Source: Thalassobius sp049116315 (GTDB lineage Bacteria > Pseudomonadota > Alphaproteobacteria > Rhodobacterales > Rhodobacteraceae). Taken from it: a DNA stretch of 64,000 nucleotides. Where the stretch lies: the NCBI GenBank assembly GCA_049116315.1, contig JAGDZD010000006.1, positions 1-64,000 on the forward strand, given 5' to 3'. A program made the position numbers and the translations under genes. Positions 17,499 to 26,337 of this stretch are shown in pieces. Position 1 is the stretch's first letter. Every line of letters begins with the position of its first letter. The notes under the pieces were generated by a model. The model worked only from the letters and a program-made list of their open reading frames with translations, was not told where the DNA came from and ran no database searches.

Positions 17499-19175
17499 CT
17501 AGAACAACCCTTCGATTTGGCCTGCATCGTTCATACCGATGGCCTCTGCACTGGGCACGCGCGGCAATCCGGGCATGGTCATGATCTCTCCGCAGATGGC
17601 GACCACGAATCCTGCCCCCGCATTCAAACGCACTTCGCGCACCGGTACAGAATGCCCTGTCGGCGCTCCGCGTAGATTTGGATCGGTTGAAAAGCTGTAC
17701 TGCGTTTTGGCCATACAGATCGGCAGATGCCCATAGCCCGCCTCTTCCCAGGCGCGCAATTGATCGCGCACCTTTTTGTCGGCCAGAACCTCATCCGCGT
17801 GGTAAATCCGTTTGGCGATGGTTTCCATTTTATGAAACAGCGGCATGTCGTCTGGATAAAGCGGAGCAAACGCCGATGCGCCAGCCTCCACCACTTCGAG
17901 CACCCGTTCAGCCAACGCCTCAGATCCTGCGCTGCCCTCTGCCCAATGGCGGCTGATGATGGCCTCGCTGCCTTGGCTGGCGACAAAATCCTGCACAGTT
18001 TGGATTTCAGCCTCTGTGTCGCCGGTAAAGTGGTTGATGGCCACCAGAACCGGCACGCCAAAGCCTTTGACGTTCGCAATGTGACGCCCCAGATTGGCGC
18101 ATCCCTGCTGCACGGCCTCAACGTTCTCGGCCCCCAAATCTGCTTTGGCGACGCCACCGTTCATTTTCATGGCGCGCACAGTCGCCACCAAAACAACGGC
18201 TTCGGGCGCCAATCCTCCTTTGCGACACTTAATGTCAAAGAACTTTTCTGCCCCAAGATCTGCCCCAAAGCCCGCTTCGGTGACGACATAATCCGCTAGC
18301 CGCAACGCAGTACGGGTCGCAATCAACGAGTTGCATCCATGCGCAATATTGGCAAACGGACCACCATGCACAAAGGCTGGCGTGTGCTCTAGGGTCTGCA
18401 CCAAATTTGGCTGCACCGCCTCGCGCAGCAACACGGTCATGGCACCATCCGCTTTGATATCTCGTGCGGTGACGGCTGTGCGATCGCGCCGATAGCCGAT
18501 GATGATATTGCCCAACCGGCGCTGCAAATCCTCTAGATCTTTGGCCAAACACAGGATCGCCATCACTTCTGAGGCCACAGTGATGTCAAAACCGCTTTGT
18601 CGCGAATAGCCATTGGCCACCCCACCCAAGCCGACAACCACATCCCGCAACGCCCGGTCATTCATATCCATCACCCGCCGCCAAGTGATACGTCGCGTGT
18701 CGATATCCAAGGCATTGCCCCAGTAGACATGATTGTCGATCATTGCCGCCAAAAGGTTATGCGCACTGGTGATTGCGTGAAAATCCCCTGTGAAATGCAA
18801 GTTCATCTCTTCCATTGGGATCACCTGCGCATAGCCGCCCCCCGCAGCCCCGCCCTTCATCCCAAAGCAGGGCCCCAAAGAGGCCTCGCGCAGGCAGATG
18901 GCCGTCTTCTTTCCCAAACGGCTCAGCCCATCGCCCAACCCAACTGTGGTTGTTGTCTTGCCCTCCCCCGCCGGGGTGGGGTTGATCGCGGTGACAAGGA
19001 TCAGCTTGCCTGTGGGACGGTCCTGAAGGCCTGCGATGAACTCTTGATCCAGCTTGGCCTTGTCGCGCCCATAGGGGATCAGTGCAGTCTCTGGAATGCC
19101 CAGTCGCGCGCCAACCTCGGTAATTGGGGCTTTCTTGGCGGCACGTGCGATTTCGATATCCGTTAGTGGCTGCAT
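17499..19175 (-). CDS. fhs: Formate-tetrahydrofolate ligase
   Basis: This 558-residue enzyme makes 10-formyl-THF from formate, ATP and THF. Diagnostic segments are the P-loop-like TPAGEGKTTTTVGL, GGAAGGGYAQVIPMEEMNLHFTGD and the C-terminal MTMPGLPRVPSAE. ATG 19175 has GGAGG at a good distance; the in-frame extension to 19364 is not conserved in character. With folD next in line it supplies one-carbon units. Its length matches the family. Confidence 0.96.
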   Translation of the reverse strand: MQPLTDIEIARAAKKAPITEVGARLGIPETALIPYGRDKAKLDQEFIAGLQDRPTGKLILVTAINPTPAGEGKTTTTVGLGDGLSRLGKKTAICLREASLGPCFGMKGGAAGGGYAQVIPMEEMNLHFTGDFHAITSAHNLLAAMIDNHVYWGNALDIDTRRITWRRVMDMNDRALRDVVVGLGGVANGYSRQSGFDITVASEVMAILCLAKDLEDLQRRLGNIIIGYRRDRTAVTARDIKADGAMTVLLREAVQPNLVQTLEHTPAFVHGGPFANIAHGCNSLIATRTALRLADYVVTEAGFGADLGAEKFFDIKCRKGGLAPEAVVLVATVRAMKMNGGVAKADLGAENVEAVQQGCANLGRHIANVKGFGVPVLVAINHFTGDTEAEIQTVQDFVASQGSEAIISRHWAEGSAGSEALAERVLEVVEAGASAFAPLYPDDMPLFHKMETIAKRIYHADEVLADKKVRDQLRAWEEAGYGHLPICMAKTQYSFSTDPNLRGAPTGHSVPVREVRLNAGAGFVVAICGEIMTMPGLPRVPSAEAIGMNDAGQIEGLF

Positions 19176-19281
19176 GATTTCCTCCCTCACACACACTTGT
19201 TGTAGATACGCTAGCCTTTCAATTTCCGACGCGACGCTGATTTTCCGACACTCAGAGGGCCTGAAACGGCCCCCACAGCCG

Positions 19282-19866
19282 CTATGCGTCAGTGCTCCAG
19301 GCCGGTTGGTCAGGCACAAACAGCTGCAAGCGGTCCCCCAGTTGGATCCGGCCGGGGCGTTCAACCCAAGCAGTGACCCCCCGTTTGCCTTTGGCCGCAG
19401 CCTTGAAGCGCGCCCCTAATCCCGGTGCGTCCGCTTCGATGACCTTTGCAGGCAGGTGGCAGGGGCGGTTTTCCATATCCACCACCAAAGAGGCCCCAGA
19501 TTGCGCCAACAACCGCGCCGAGGGCGGCACATGGGTAAAGTCAGGCACACCCGTGACCACCATCGAGGCCCCGATCCAGCTGGGGTCAAACCGGGCCAGC
19601 CCCATGGTCTCGGCAATCTCTTGCAACTCTTGGGCACAGACGATCGACAGCTGCCGCACATTGCGGATTTCGGCCCCCTTGGGATAGAGCGCACGCACCC
19701 GCGAACAGGCGGGCCGGGTCTCCCCGGCATGGCTCTCCTGCGCCATGCCACCCCAATTCAAATCCATCTGCTCCAGCGAGGCTGATCGCAGCGTTGTCTC
19801 TCGATCTTGGACATGCCCCAGCCACGTCACCGTTGCATGAAACTCTGTAGACGTCAGTGCTGGCAT
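19282..19866 (-). CDS. MOSC domain protein
   Basis: This 194-residue protein has the MOSC (molybdenum cofactor sulfurase C-terminal) fold, with the conserved Cys in NRPCHLPAKVIE and a following basic Gly-rich segment KGKRGVTAWVERPG. Stand-alone MOSC proteins bind or handle sulfurated molybdenum cofactor or related sulfur/iron chemistry, but the substrate here is not known. ATG 19866 is preceded by GGGGGA. It lies about 100 bp upstream of fhs on the same strand. Confidence 0.75.
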   Translation of the reverse strand: MPALTSTEFHATVTWLGHVQDRETTLRSASLEQMDLNWGGMAQESHAGETRPACSRVRALYPKGAEIRNVRQLSIVCAQELQEIAETMGLARFDPSWIGASMVVTGVPDFTHVPPSARLLAQSGASLVVDMENRPCHLPAKVIEADAPGLGARFKAAAKGKRGVTAWVERPGRIQLGDRLQLFVPDQPAWSTDA

Positions 19867-19924
19867 ATATCCCCCGTTTTGCACGCAGTGTGCGCTGCAG
19901 CTGCTCGTGCTTCAAATCAATTTA

Positions 19925-19941
19925 TGTGATTGCGCATCACA
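19925..19941. promoter_or_regulatory. Inverted repeat upstream of the MOSC gene
   Basis: TGTGAT and ATCACA flank a TGCGC centre, a 17-bp dyad about 60 bp upstream of the MOSC start. It resembles CRP/FNR-family half-sites (TGTGA..TCACA) but with a 7-bp rather than 6-bp spacer. It is probably an operator for the MOSC-fhs direction; the factor is not known. Confidence 0.35.
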
Positions 19942-20179
19942 CACTATGACGCGCTTTAAGTCACTGGGGGCCATCTAAGCCAGCACACCGTCGGAACCAA
20001 AGCCCCCGAGCGGGATAGTGCCCACGCCCCCCCACAAATCGCCTTCACTGGACCTCCACAGGACCAGATTCGAAATGGCTTACCCCTATCTCAGGGCGAT
20101 TTATCAACGCTCTGATGAGCGCTGACACGCTGACAAACTTTTGACAAAACAATTGCCCCTACCAAGCGCGCCCACCCGA
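19942..20179. other. Non-coding stretch between MOSC and ftsH
   Basis: No gene of plausible size is seen on either strand in this part of the 441-bp gap. A TTGACA hexamer occurs near 20141, possibly a promoter element on the plus strand, but no plus-strand gene follows before the terminators. Confidence 0.4.
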
Positions 20180-20203
20180 GGGGCTTTGCCAAAGGCAAAC
20201 CCC
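20180..20203. other. Long palindromic hairpin
   Basis: GGGG-C-TTTGCC, AAA loop, GGCAAA-CCCC: a ten-bp nearly perfect stem (one bulged C). It is the first of three hairpins in a row before the ftsH 3' end. Confidence 0.4.
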
Positions 20204-20215
20204 GAGATATCAAGC

Positions 20216-20239
20216 GCCCGCCTTAGGCGGGCTCCTTTT
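20216..20239 (+). terminator. Hairpin plus T-run, plus-strand reading
   Basis: A 7-bp perfect GC stem GCCCGCC/GGCGGGC with a TTA loop is followed by TCCTTTT. It has the form of an intrinsic terminator reading rightward, although no plus-strand gene ends just before it. Confidence 0.5.
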
Positions 20240-20251
20240 GACAGAGCAAAC

Positions 20252-20286
20252 AAAAACCCCGATGTGACGTTTCACACCGGGGTTTT
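20252..20286 (-). terminator. Intrinsic terminator of ftsH
   Basis: On the minus strand, CCCCGGTGTGA and TCACATCGGGG pair with one mismatch around a 4-nt loop, preceded by AAAA and followed by TTTTTGTTTG. It lies about 20 bp after the ftsH stop and is symmetric enough to work in both directions. Confidence 0.8.
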
Positions 20287-20307
20287 CAATTTCAATCTAA
20301 GACTGGC

Positions 20308-22227
20308 TTAGGACAGCTCAGGTTCCATGCCATCATCCGATGGTTTGGACTTGGGCTTGGTTTTGGGGATTGCCGTAACCGAAGGCGCATTGCCTGCATC
20401 CGGCGTATCATCCTCATCAGACCCAGCCTGCGGAGGTTCGCCCCGCATCACCCGTTTGATCTCTTCACCTGTCAGCGTCTCATACTCAAGCAGACCTTCT
20501 GCCAGACGTTCCCAGTCTTCTTTGCGTTCGGTCAAGATCCGCAGCGCTTCGTCATAGCCTTCGTCGATGATGCGTTTCACCTCATCTTCGATCAGCTCTT
20601 TGGTATGCGCCGAAATCGAGAAGCCACCACCGCCGCCGCCACCGCGGAAAGCTTCTGCCGCTTCTTGATAGTCGATGTTGCCCACTTTGTCGGACATGCC
20701 CCAGCGCATCACCATGGCCCGCGCCAAACCGCTGGCCTGCATGATATCACCCGAGGGGCCGTTGGACACAGCTTCTTCACCGTATTTCATGATCTCAGCC
20801 GCTTTACCGGCCATGGTCATGGCGATCTTCTGTTCCAGCTCGTTTTTGAAATAGTTCAGCTGATCCATTTCAGGCAGGCTCATCACCATGCCCAAAGCCT
20901 GACCACGAGGAATGATCGTCGCTTTGTAAACCGGATCACATTTCGGCAGGGTCAAGCCCACAACCGCATGGCCCGCTTCATGATAAGCTGTCATTTCTTT
21001 CTGTTCTGGCGTCATGACCATGCTGCGCCGTTCGGCCCCCATCATGATCTTATCCTTGGCCATTTCAAAGTCTTCCATCGTGACAAACCGACGTCCAACC
21101 CGTGCAGCGCCCAAGGCCGCTTCGTTCACGAGGTTCATCAGATCTGCACCAGAAAAGCCCGGTGTTCCGCGCGCGATGATGCGCAGGTCAACGTCTGGGC
21201 CCAGAGGAGTCTTGCGCGCATGCACGCTCAGGATCTTCTCACGACCTTTGATGTCAGGGTTTGGCACAGTCACGGTGCGGTCAAAACGACCCGGACGCAG
21301 CAATGCAGGGTCCAACACATCTTTACGGTTGGTTGCCGCGATGATGATCACACCTTCATTGGCTTCAAAGCCGTCCATCTCAACCAGCAATTGGTTCAAT
21401 GTCTGCTCACGCTCATCGTTGCCGCCGCCATAGCCAGCCCCACGATGGCGTCCAACAGCGTCGATTTCATCGATGAACACGATACAGGGGGCGTTCTTCT
21501 TGGCCTGTTCAAACATGTCGCGGACACGGCTGGCGCCAACACCAACAAACATCTCAACAAAGTCAGACCCGGAAATGGTAAAGAACGGTACACCCGCTTC
21601 GCCCGCAATAGCGCGCGCCAGCAGGGTTTTACCAGTGCCCGGAGGGCCCACCAGCAAAGCGCCTTTTGGGATCTTACCGCCAAGGCGGCTGAATTTTTGC
21701 GGGTTACGCAGGAATTCAACGATCTCTTCCAGCTCTTCTTTGGCTTCGTCGATACCGGCGACATCATCAAAGGTGACGCGGCCATTCTTTTCGGTCAGCA
21801 ATTTTGCTTTGGATTTGCCAAAGCCCATTGCACCGCCTTTGCCGCCACCCTGCATGCGGTTCATGAAATAGATCCACACACCGATAAGCAAAAGGAAGGG
21901 CAGCAAGCTGAGCAAGAACGTCTGGAACGTCGACTGCTGCTGGCTTTCTGCGGTCACAGGGATGTTTTCAGCAATCAACAGATCGGTCACTTCAGCGTCC
22001 GATGGTTTGATTGTGACAAAGTCCCGTCCGTCAGAAGTGCGGAAGCGAACCTTCTCGCCGTCCAGCGTCACGTCGCTGATTTTGTCTTGCTCAACCAGCG
22101 AGACGAATTCCGAGTAGCCAACTGTATTGCTCTGTAACGAGCTGTTAGATCCGCTGAACAAATTGAACAGAGCCACGACCAGCAACAAGAGCACGATCCA
22201 GAAGGCGAAATTTTTAGCGTTGCCCAA
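20308..22227 (-). CDS. ftsH: ATP-dependent membrane zinc protease FtsH
   Basis: This 639-residue protein has two transmembrane segments (about 7-24 and 103-122) and an AAA+ domain with Walker A GPPGTGKT (194-201), Walker B FIDEID (251-256) and the zinc-protease motif HEAGH (416-420). It degrades misfolded membrane proteins and regulators at the inner membrane. The C-terminal 40 residues are a low-complexity acidic/Pro/Lys tail. A glycine run (residues about 533-539) is in the protease domain. It is the last gene of the tol-pal/tilS run and ends at a strong terminator. Confidence 0.97.
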   Translation of the reverse strand: MGNAKNFAFWIVLLLLVVALFNLFSGSNSSLQSNTVGYSEFVSLVEQDKISDVTLDGEKVRFRTSDGRDFVTIKPSDAEVTDLLIAENIPVTAESQQQSTFQTFLLSLLPFLLLIGVWIYFMNRMQGGGKGGAMGFGKSKAKLLTEKNGRVTFDDVAGIDEAKEELEEIVEFLRNPQKFSRLGGKIPKGALLVGPPGTGKTLLARAIAGEAGVPFFTISGSDFVEMFVGVGASRVRDMFEQAKKNAPCIVFIDEIDAVGRHRGAGYGGGNDEREQTLNQLLVEMDGFEANEGVIIIAATNRKDVLDPALLRPGRFDRTVTVPNPDIKGREKILSVHARKTPLGPDVDLRIIARGTPGFSGADLMNLVNEAALGAARVGRRFVTMEDFEMAKDKIMMGAERRSMVMTPEQKEMTAYHEAGHAVVGLTLPKCDPVYKATIIPRGQALGMVMSLPEMDQLNYFKNELEQKIAMTMAGKAAEIMKYGEEAVSNGPSGDIMQASGLARAMVMRWGMSDKVGNIDYQEAAEAFRGGGGGGGFSISAHTKELIEDEVKRIIDEGYDEALRILTERKEDWERLAEGLLEYETLTGEEIKRVMRGEPPQAGSDEDDTPDAGNAPSVTAIPKTKPKSKPSDDGMEPELS

Positions 22228-22313
22228 GGCAAATCTCCTAATCTTCGATTGCCCGCAAGTAACACACCGGGCACACCACTTAAATAGATATCATGCGCCC
22301 ATCTTCAACGACT

Positions 22314-23555
22314 TTAAAGACTATTGATGAATTCTTCGCCAACAGGACGCAGAATAGCGTGATTTTTCGCTTCGAACCCGGCTGTTGGTGCTGAAATTAC
22401 AGCCCCAGCGTGCCAAATGGCCGGATCAGCCATCACCGCAGCAGCGCGGCGTCCAGACTCGCGCCATGTTGGACATTGCGCCAAACCCGCCTGCCCCAGT
22501 GCTGCAACATAGGCCCCCTCCGGTGCCTCCACCGCGTCAAACGCCCAGCGACCATCCCAGATCTCTGAGATGGCGCACCGGGTGGATTGAACCGCTGCAT
22601 ACTCGCGAAACAAGGCGATCTCGCCTTTGCGATGTACCATCTGACACCCATGCAGCGTGGCCCCCTGCTGGGTGCGCGCGGCGCTCATGAACCGCCCAAG
22701 GTCTTTGCCTCTTGCGCCATAGTCTGCGCTGGCAATCCATTGCAATGCAGCGCCCAATAGGTGACGCACAACCGCGTCTGGCAGAGCCGCCAGCGCTGCG
22801 GCGTCGATGTGCAGATCTCCGTGCTGTTGCACCACATGGCTAAGCGCAAATTGACGAGCCGCCCAAACCACCGCTTGACGTGCTTCGCTCATATGGTCCG
22901 CGACTTGGGACAATGTTGCCGTATCAATGCCAATCCCGGCCAAAGCTGGCAACTGGTCACGCACCTTTACGCGCTCATATCTAGGGTCATGATTCGACGG
23001 ATCATCGACCCACTCGACGCCCAGATTTTCCAGAAACAGTCTTAGGTCTTGTCGGCGCGCGTGCAGCAATGGGCGCACAAACTGTGTGCCCGCCATTCCA
23101 AAGTGTTGATCCATCGCCGACAACCCATCCACGCCAGCGCCACGCGCCAGACGCATCAAAAAGGTTTCCGCTTGATCATCGGCGGTGTGGCCAACCAAAA
23201 CAGATCCGATGTCCTGTGACTTGGCCCAATCCGCCATCAACGCATAGCGCGCGCGGCGTGCCTGATCTTGCAGATTGCCCTGCCCGTTCCAACCACGCCA
23301 GTGCACTACGCTATGCTCGATGCCAAGACCCGCTGCGATTTCCCCGACATAGCGGGCTTCGCTGGCGGCTTCGGGGCGCAATCCATGGTCCACCGTCACC
23401 GCTTGAATCAAGGTGGTGTGCTTGTGGGCCCAGAGGTGGGCCAGATGCAACAGCGCCAAAGAATCGCTTCCGCCTGAAACAGCAACGGCCAACGGCGCTG
23501 GCGGGTGTCCGCTCAGCGCCGTTTCCAACATAGCTAAAAGTTCTGCCTGAGGCAT
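22314..23555 (-). CDS. tilS: tRNA(Ile)-lysidine synthase
   Basis: This 413-residue enzyme modifies the wobble cytidine of the AUA-reading tRNA-Ile to lysidine using ATP and lysine. The PP-loop SGGSDS (27-32) and the N-type ATPase segments VDHGLRPEA and GHTADDQAETFLMRLARGAGVDGLSAM are clear. The start codon overlaps the cpoB stop by one base (TAATG), implying translational coupling. The C-terminal region is shorter and more divergent than in E. coli. Confidence 0.93.
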   Translation of the reverse strand: MPQAELLAMLETALSGHPPAPLAVAVSGGSDSLALLHLAHLWAHKHTTLIQAVTVDHGLRPEAASEARYVGEIAAGLGIEHSVVHWRGWNGQGNLQDQARRARYALMADWAKSQDIGSVLVGHTADDQAETFLMRLARGAGVDGLSAMDQHFGMAGTQFVRPLLHARRQDLRLFLENLGVEWVDDPSNHDPRYERVKVRDQLPALAGIGIDTATLSQVADHMSEARQAVVWAARQFALSHVVQQHGDLHIDAAALAALPDAVVRHLLGAALQWIASADYGARGKDLGRFMSAARTQQGATLHGCQMVHRKGEIALFREYAAVQSTRCAISEIWDGRWAFDAVEAPEGAYVAALGQAGLAQCPTWRESGRRAAAVMADPAIWHAGAVISAPTAGFEAKNHAILRPVGEEFINSL

Positions 23556-24373
23556 TAGGAACAGACCAAACGCGCCCGTTCTGCCTCTGCTTGGGCAACC
23601 CAGGCGTCACCGGGGTAGCGCACGCCCACTTCGCTTAGGGTCACACAGGCTTCGTTGTTTTGCCCCAGTTGCCCCAAGGCCCGGCCCAGTTTGAACAAAG
23701 CTTCAGAGGCGTCAGAGTCGCTGCGCGATTGGTTAAATCCATCCAGATAGGCCCGTGCAGACCCGGTGCCATCGTTCAACCCCGCCAAAGCATCGCCGCG
23801 TCGGATATGCGCCTTAGAGGCCAAAGGGCTGCCCGGATAATCGTTCAGGAATGCCACGAATTGATCAACCGCTTGACCAAAAACGCCGTCGTTCAACTTG
23901 GCTTCTGCGCGCTCAAAATCCGCTTGTTCGCCAACGGCCAACTCGGGGTTCTGCGAGGGTTGAACTGCAGGGGCGCTGACAGAAACCTCTTCGCCGCCCA
24001 GCGTAGAACCAGCCCCTAAAGAGCCGATATCGCATCCGGGTTCCAGTTCACACAGACGGAATTCAAGATCGCCAAGTTGGACAGTACCATCTGCCACAAC
24101 ACGGTTGATCCGTTGTTCCAAAACTTCGGTATGCGCGGTCAAGCGTTGCAGCTGGGTCTCAATCGAGTTCACCCGTTCAAACGTGGAGCCACCAGAGACA
24201 CCGCCCGGCGCGCCGGTGGTGCTCAACTCTCTCTTAAGATGTTGAATTTCAACAAATAGAACAGAGAGTTCTTGACGGATATCCGCCAATGTTTGGGTGT
24301 TGTCCTGCGCCACACCTATGGCTGGAACGCCACTCAGAAGCGTGACACATGCAATCACTTTGGTCCAACGCAT
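23555..24373 (-). CDS. cpoB: Tol-Pal system protein CpoB/YbgF
   Basis: This 272-residue periplasmic protein has a signal peptide (about 1-22, ending GVAQ), an N-terminal coiled-coil (about 27-95, including QELSVLFVEIQHLKREL) and a C-terminal TPR domain (about 145-265, FERAEAKLNDGVFGQAVDQFVAFLNDYP). CpoB links Tol-Pal with cell-wall synthesis during division. ATG 24373 is chosen as it opens the signal peptide; the frame is open further upstream. It follows pal by 11 bp. Confidence 0.92.
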   Translation of the reverse strand: MRWTKVIACVTLLSGVPAIGVAQDNTQTLADIRQELSVLFVEIQHLKRELSTTGAPGGVSGGSTFERVNSIETQLQRLTAHTEVLEQRINRVVADGTVQLGDLEFRLCELEPGCDIGSLGAGSTLGGEEVSVSAPAVQPSQNPELAVGEQADFERAEAKLNDGVFGQAVDQFVAFLNDYPGSPLASKAHIRRGDALAGLNDGTGSARAYLDGFNQSRSDSDASEALFKLGRALGQLGQNNEACVTLSEVGVRYPGDAWVAQAEAERARLVCS

Positions 24374-24384
24374 AGCCCGATTCC

Positions 24385-24921
24385 TTAGCTTGAGTAATCT
24401 GCCGAAATGATGGTCACACCACGCCGGTTTTTGGCATAGCACGCCTCTTCAGAGCAGATTTCGATGGGACGCTCTTTGCCATAGCTGACCACCTTAAGCC
24501 GGCTGGCAGGCACGCCGCGTGACACAAGGTATTCCTGCACGGCGCTGGCCCGACGTGCCCCAAGGGCGAGGTTGTATTCTCGTGTGCCCTGCTCGTCTGC
24601 ATGACCTTCGATGATCGCGGTATAATCTGCGTTCTGCATCAACCAATCCGCCTGACCATCCAAGATCACCCGGGCGCCGTCACTCAGGTCTTTGGAGTTC
24701 ACCAAGAAGAAAACCCGGTCGCCAACAGATTGCTGAAAGAACAGCGGTGACGTGGGATCGTTCACCGATCCGTCGTTGACACCATTATTGGCATTCACGC
24801 CCCCCAAGTAGACATCATCCCCTTGGAACCCAGCATTGGTACATGCAGTCAGACCCAAAAGTCCGACCAATAAAACGGCCCGTGAAAGTCCTGTCATTAG
24901 AAGTGCCCCGCTCAAATTCAT
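24385..24921 (-). CDS. pal: Peptidoglycan-associated lipoprotein Pal
   Basis: This protein of up to 178 residues has lipobox LTAC and an OmpA-like domain (about 95-170) with EGHADEQGTREYNLALGARRASAV. Pal tethers the outer membrane to peptidoglycan and is recruited by TolB. Two starts are possible, 24921 (MNLSG) and 24897 (MTGLSR); the shorter gives a more usual lipoprotein signal length. Two Cys in the C-terminal CSEEACYAKNRRG may form a disulfide. Confidence 0.93.
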   Translation of the reverse strand: MNLSGALLMTGLSRAVLLVGLLGLTACTNAGFQGDDVYLGGVNANNGVNDGSVNDPTSPLFFQQSVGDRVFFLVNSKDLSDGARVILDGQADWLMQNADYTAIIEGHADEQGTREYNLALGARRASAVQEYLVSRGVPASRLKVVSYGKERPIEICSEEACYAKNRRGVTIISADYSS

Positions 24922-25011
24922 TTTCTTTGCCGTGTCTTTAGCACATTCACAACGTGCTGAAAACGGATTGCCCTGCGCAAAGGCGTGAACTGGCCTTTGT
25001 CGCAGGATGAC

Positions 25012-26337
25012 TTAGTTTTGTAGGGGCGACCATGCCGGATCAGATCCGCCATTTGCCGTGCGCACCCGCTTTAGGTTTCGCCCCGAAATATCCACCGAAT
25101 AGAGGTTGGCCTGACCGTTGGCCCCCTGCGTTTCACGCGTAAACATAATCACGCGACCGTTGGGCGACCATGTTGGACCTTCATCAAGGAACGATGCCGT
25201 CAGCAGGCGCTCTTCGGATCCGTCATAGCGCATCACGCCAATATGAAACCGTCCTTTGCTTTGCTTGGTAAAGGCGATCAGATCGCCCCGTGGACTCCAG
25301 ACCGGCGTGCCGTAGTGGCCATTTGCCCCAAAGCTGATCCGCGAAGGTTCCCCACCCTGCGCCGACATGACGTAAAGCTGCGGCGCGCCGGAGCGATCGC
25401 TTTCAAACACGATCTTAGACCCATCCGGGCTAAAACTTGGCGCTGTTTCAATCGACGGCGAGCTGGTCAATCGCTGAGACTGGCCGGAGGCAATATTCAT
25501 GCGATAGATATCTGTATTGCCACCACGGGTCAGTGAGTAAACCACGGTTTGCCCATCTGGGCTAAAGCGCGGTGCAAAGCTCATAGTACCATCTTGTTCA
25601 TCCAAGACCCTGCGCTGAACACTGGCCACATCCAAAACATAGATTTTGGGAAACCCGGTTTCATAGCTGGTGTAAAGAATGCGATCCCCTGTCGGAGAGA
25701 ACCGCGGCGCCAGCACCAGAGACCGGCTGTCGGTTAGGAACTGCACATTGGCACCATCATAATCCATGATTGCCAGACGCTTTTTGCGGTCATTCTTGGG
25801 ACCTGTTTCATTCACAAACACGACGCGGCTGTCGAAATAGCCAGATTCACCGGTGATCCGGGTATAGACCGCATCGGCCACCTTGTGGGCCATGCGACGC
25901 CAGCCGTCTTCGGTGCCGGTAAACTGTAATCCGGCGCCCATCTCTTGGTTGGCAAACACGTCATACACTCTGAACTTGACCGTCAGGCGACCAGCTTGAA
26001 GGCTGACGGCCCCCGTGATCAAAGCCTGCGCGTTGATCGCTTTCCAATCCGCAAATTGGACCGGGCTGGAAAAGCTGGTGATTTGACTGATGTGGGCGTT
26101 GTCTGGAATTTCGCGGAACAACCCGGTTCCTGCCAAATCCTCGGCCACCAATTGCGCAATCTTTTTGGACAAATCCCGCGCCGCAGAGTTTTCCGGCACA
26201 AAATCTGGCGAGGCAAATGGCAAAGGCTCGATGACGCCTTCGGTGAGTTCAATGCGAAGCGGCTCTTGCGCCAGACTTTGCATCGGAACACTTAGCACGC
26301 AAAGGGCGGCCAAGAAGGTCAGAAGCGACTTCATCAT
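25012..26337 (-). CDS. tolB: Tol-Pal periplasmic beta-propeller TolB
   Basis: This 441-residue protein has a signal peptide (about 1-23, ending SLAQ), an N-terminal alpha/beta domain, and a C-terminal six-bladed propeller built from WD40-like repeats such as SPRGDLIAFTK, SPDGQTVVYSLTRGGNTDIY and SPDGSKIVFESDRSG. It connects TolA and Pal. Its ATG overlaps the tolA stop (ATGA). A 90-bp gap separates it from pal. Confidence 0.96.
   Translation of the reverse strand: MMKSLLTFLAALCVLSVPMQSLAQEPLRIELTEGVIEPLPFASPDFVPENSAARDLSKKIAQLVAEDLAGTGLFREIPDNAHISQITSFSSPVQFADWKAINAQALITGAVSLQAGRLTVKFRVYDVFANQEMGAGLQFTGTEDGWRRMAHKVADAVYTRITGESGYFDSRVVFVNETGPKNDRKKRLAIMDYDGANVQFLTDSRSLVLAPRFSPTGDRILYTSYETGFPKIYVLDVASVQRRVLDEQDGTMSFAPRFSPDGQTVVYSLTRGGNTDIYRMNIASGQSQRLTSSPSIETAPSFSPDGSKIVFESDRSGAPQLYVMSAQGGEPSRISFGANGHYGTPVWSPRGDLIAFTKQSKGRFHIGVMRYDGSEERLLTASFLDEGPTWSPNGRVIMFTRETQGANGQANLYSVDISGRNLKRVRTANGGSDPAWSPLQN

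Noticed and set aside
20605..22137. 510-codon open frame on the plus strand
   Set aside because: It lies entirely opposite ftsH, gives a His/Arg-rich product without recognisable domains, and follows the codon pattern of the real minus-strand gene.
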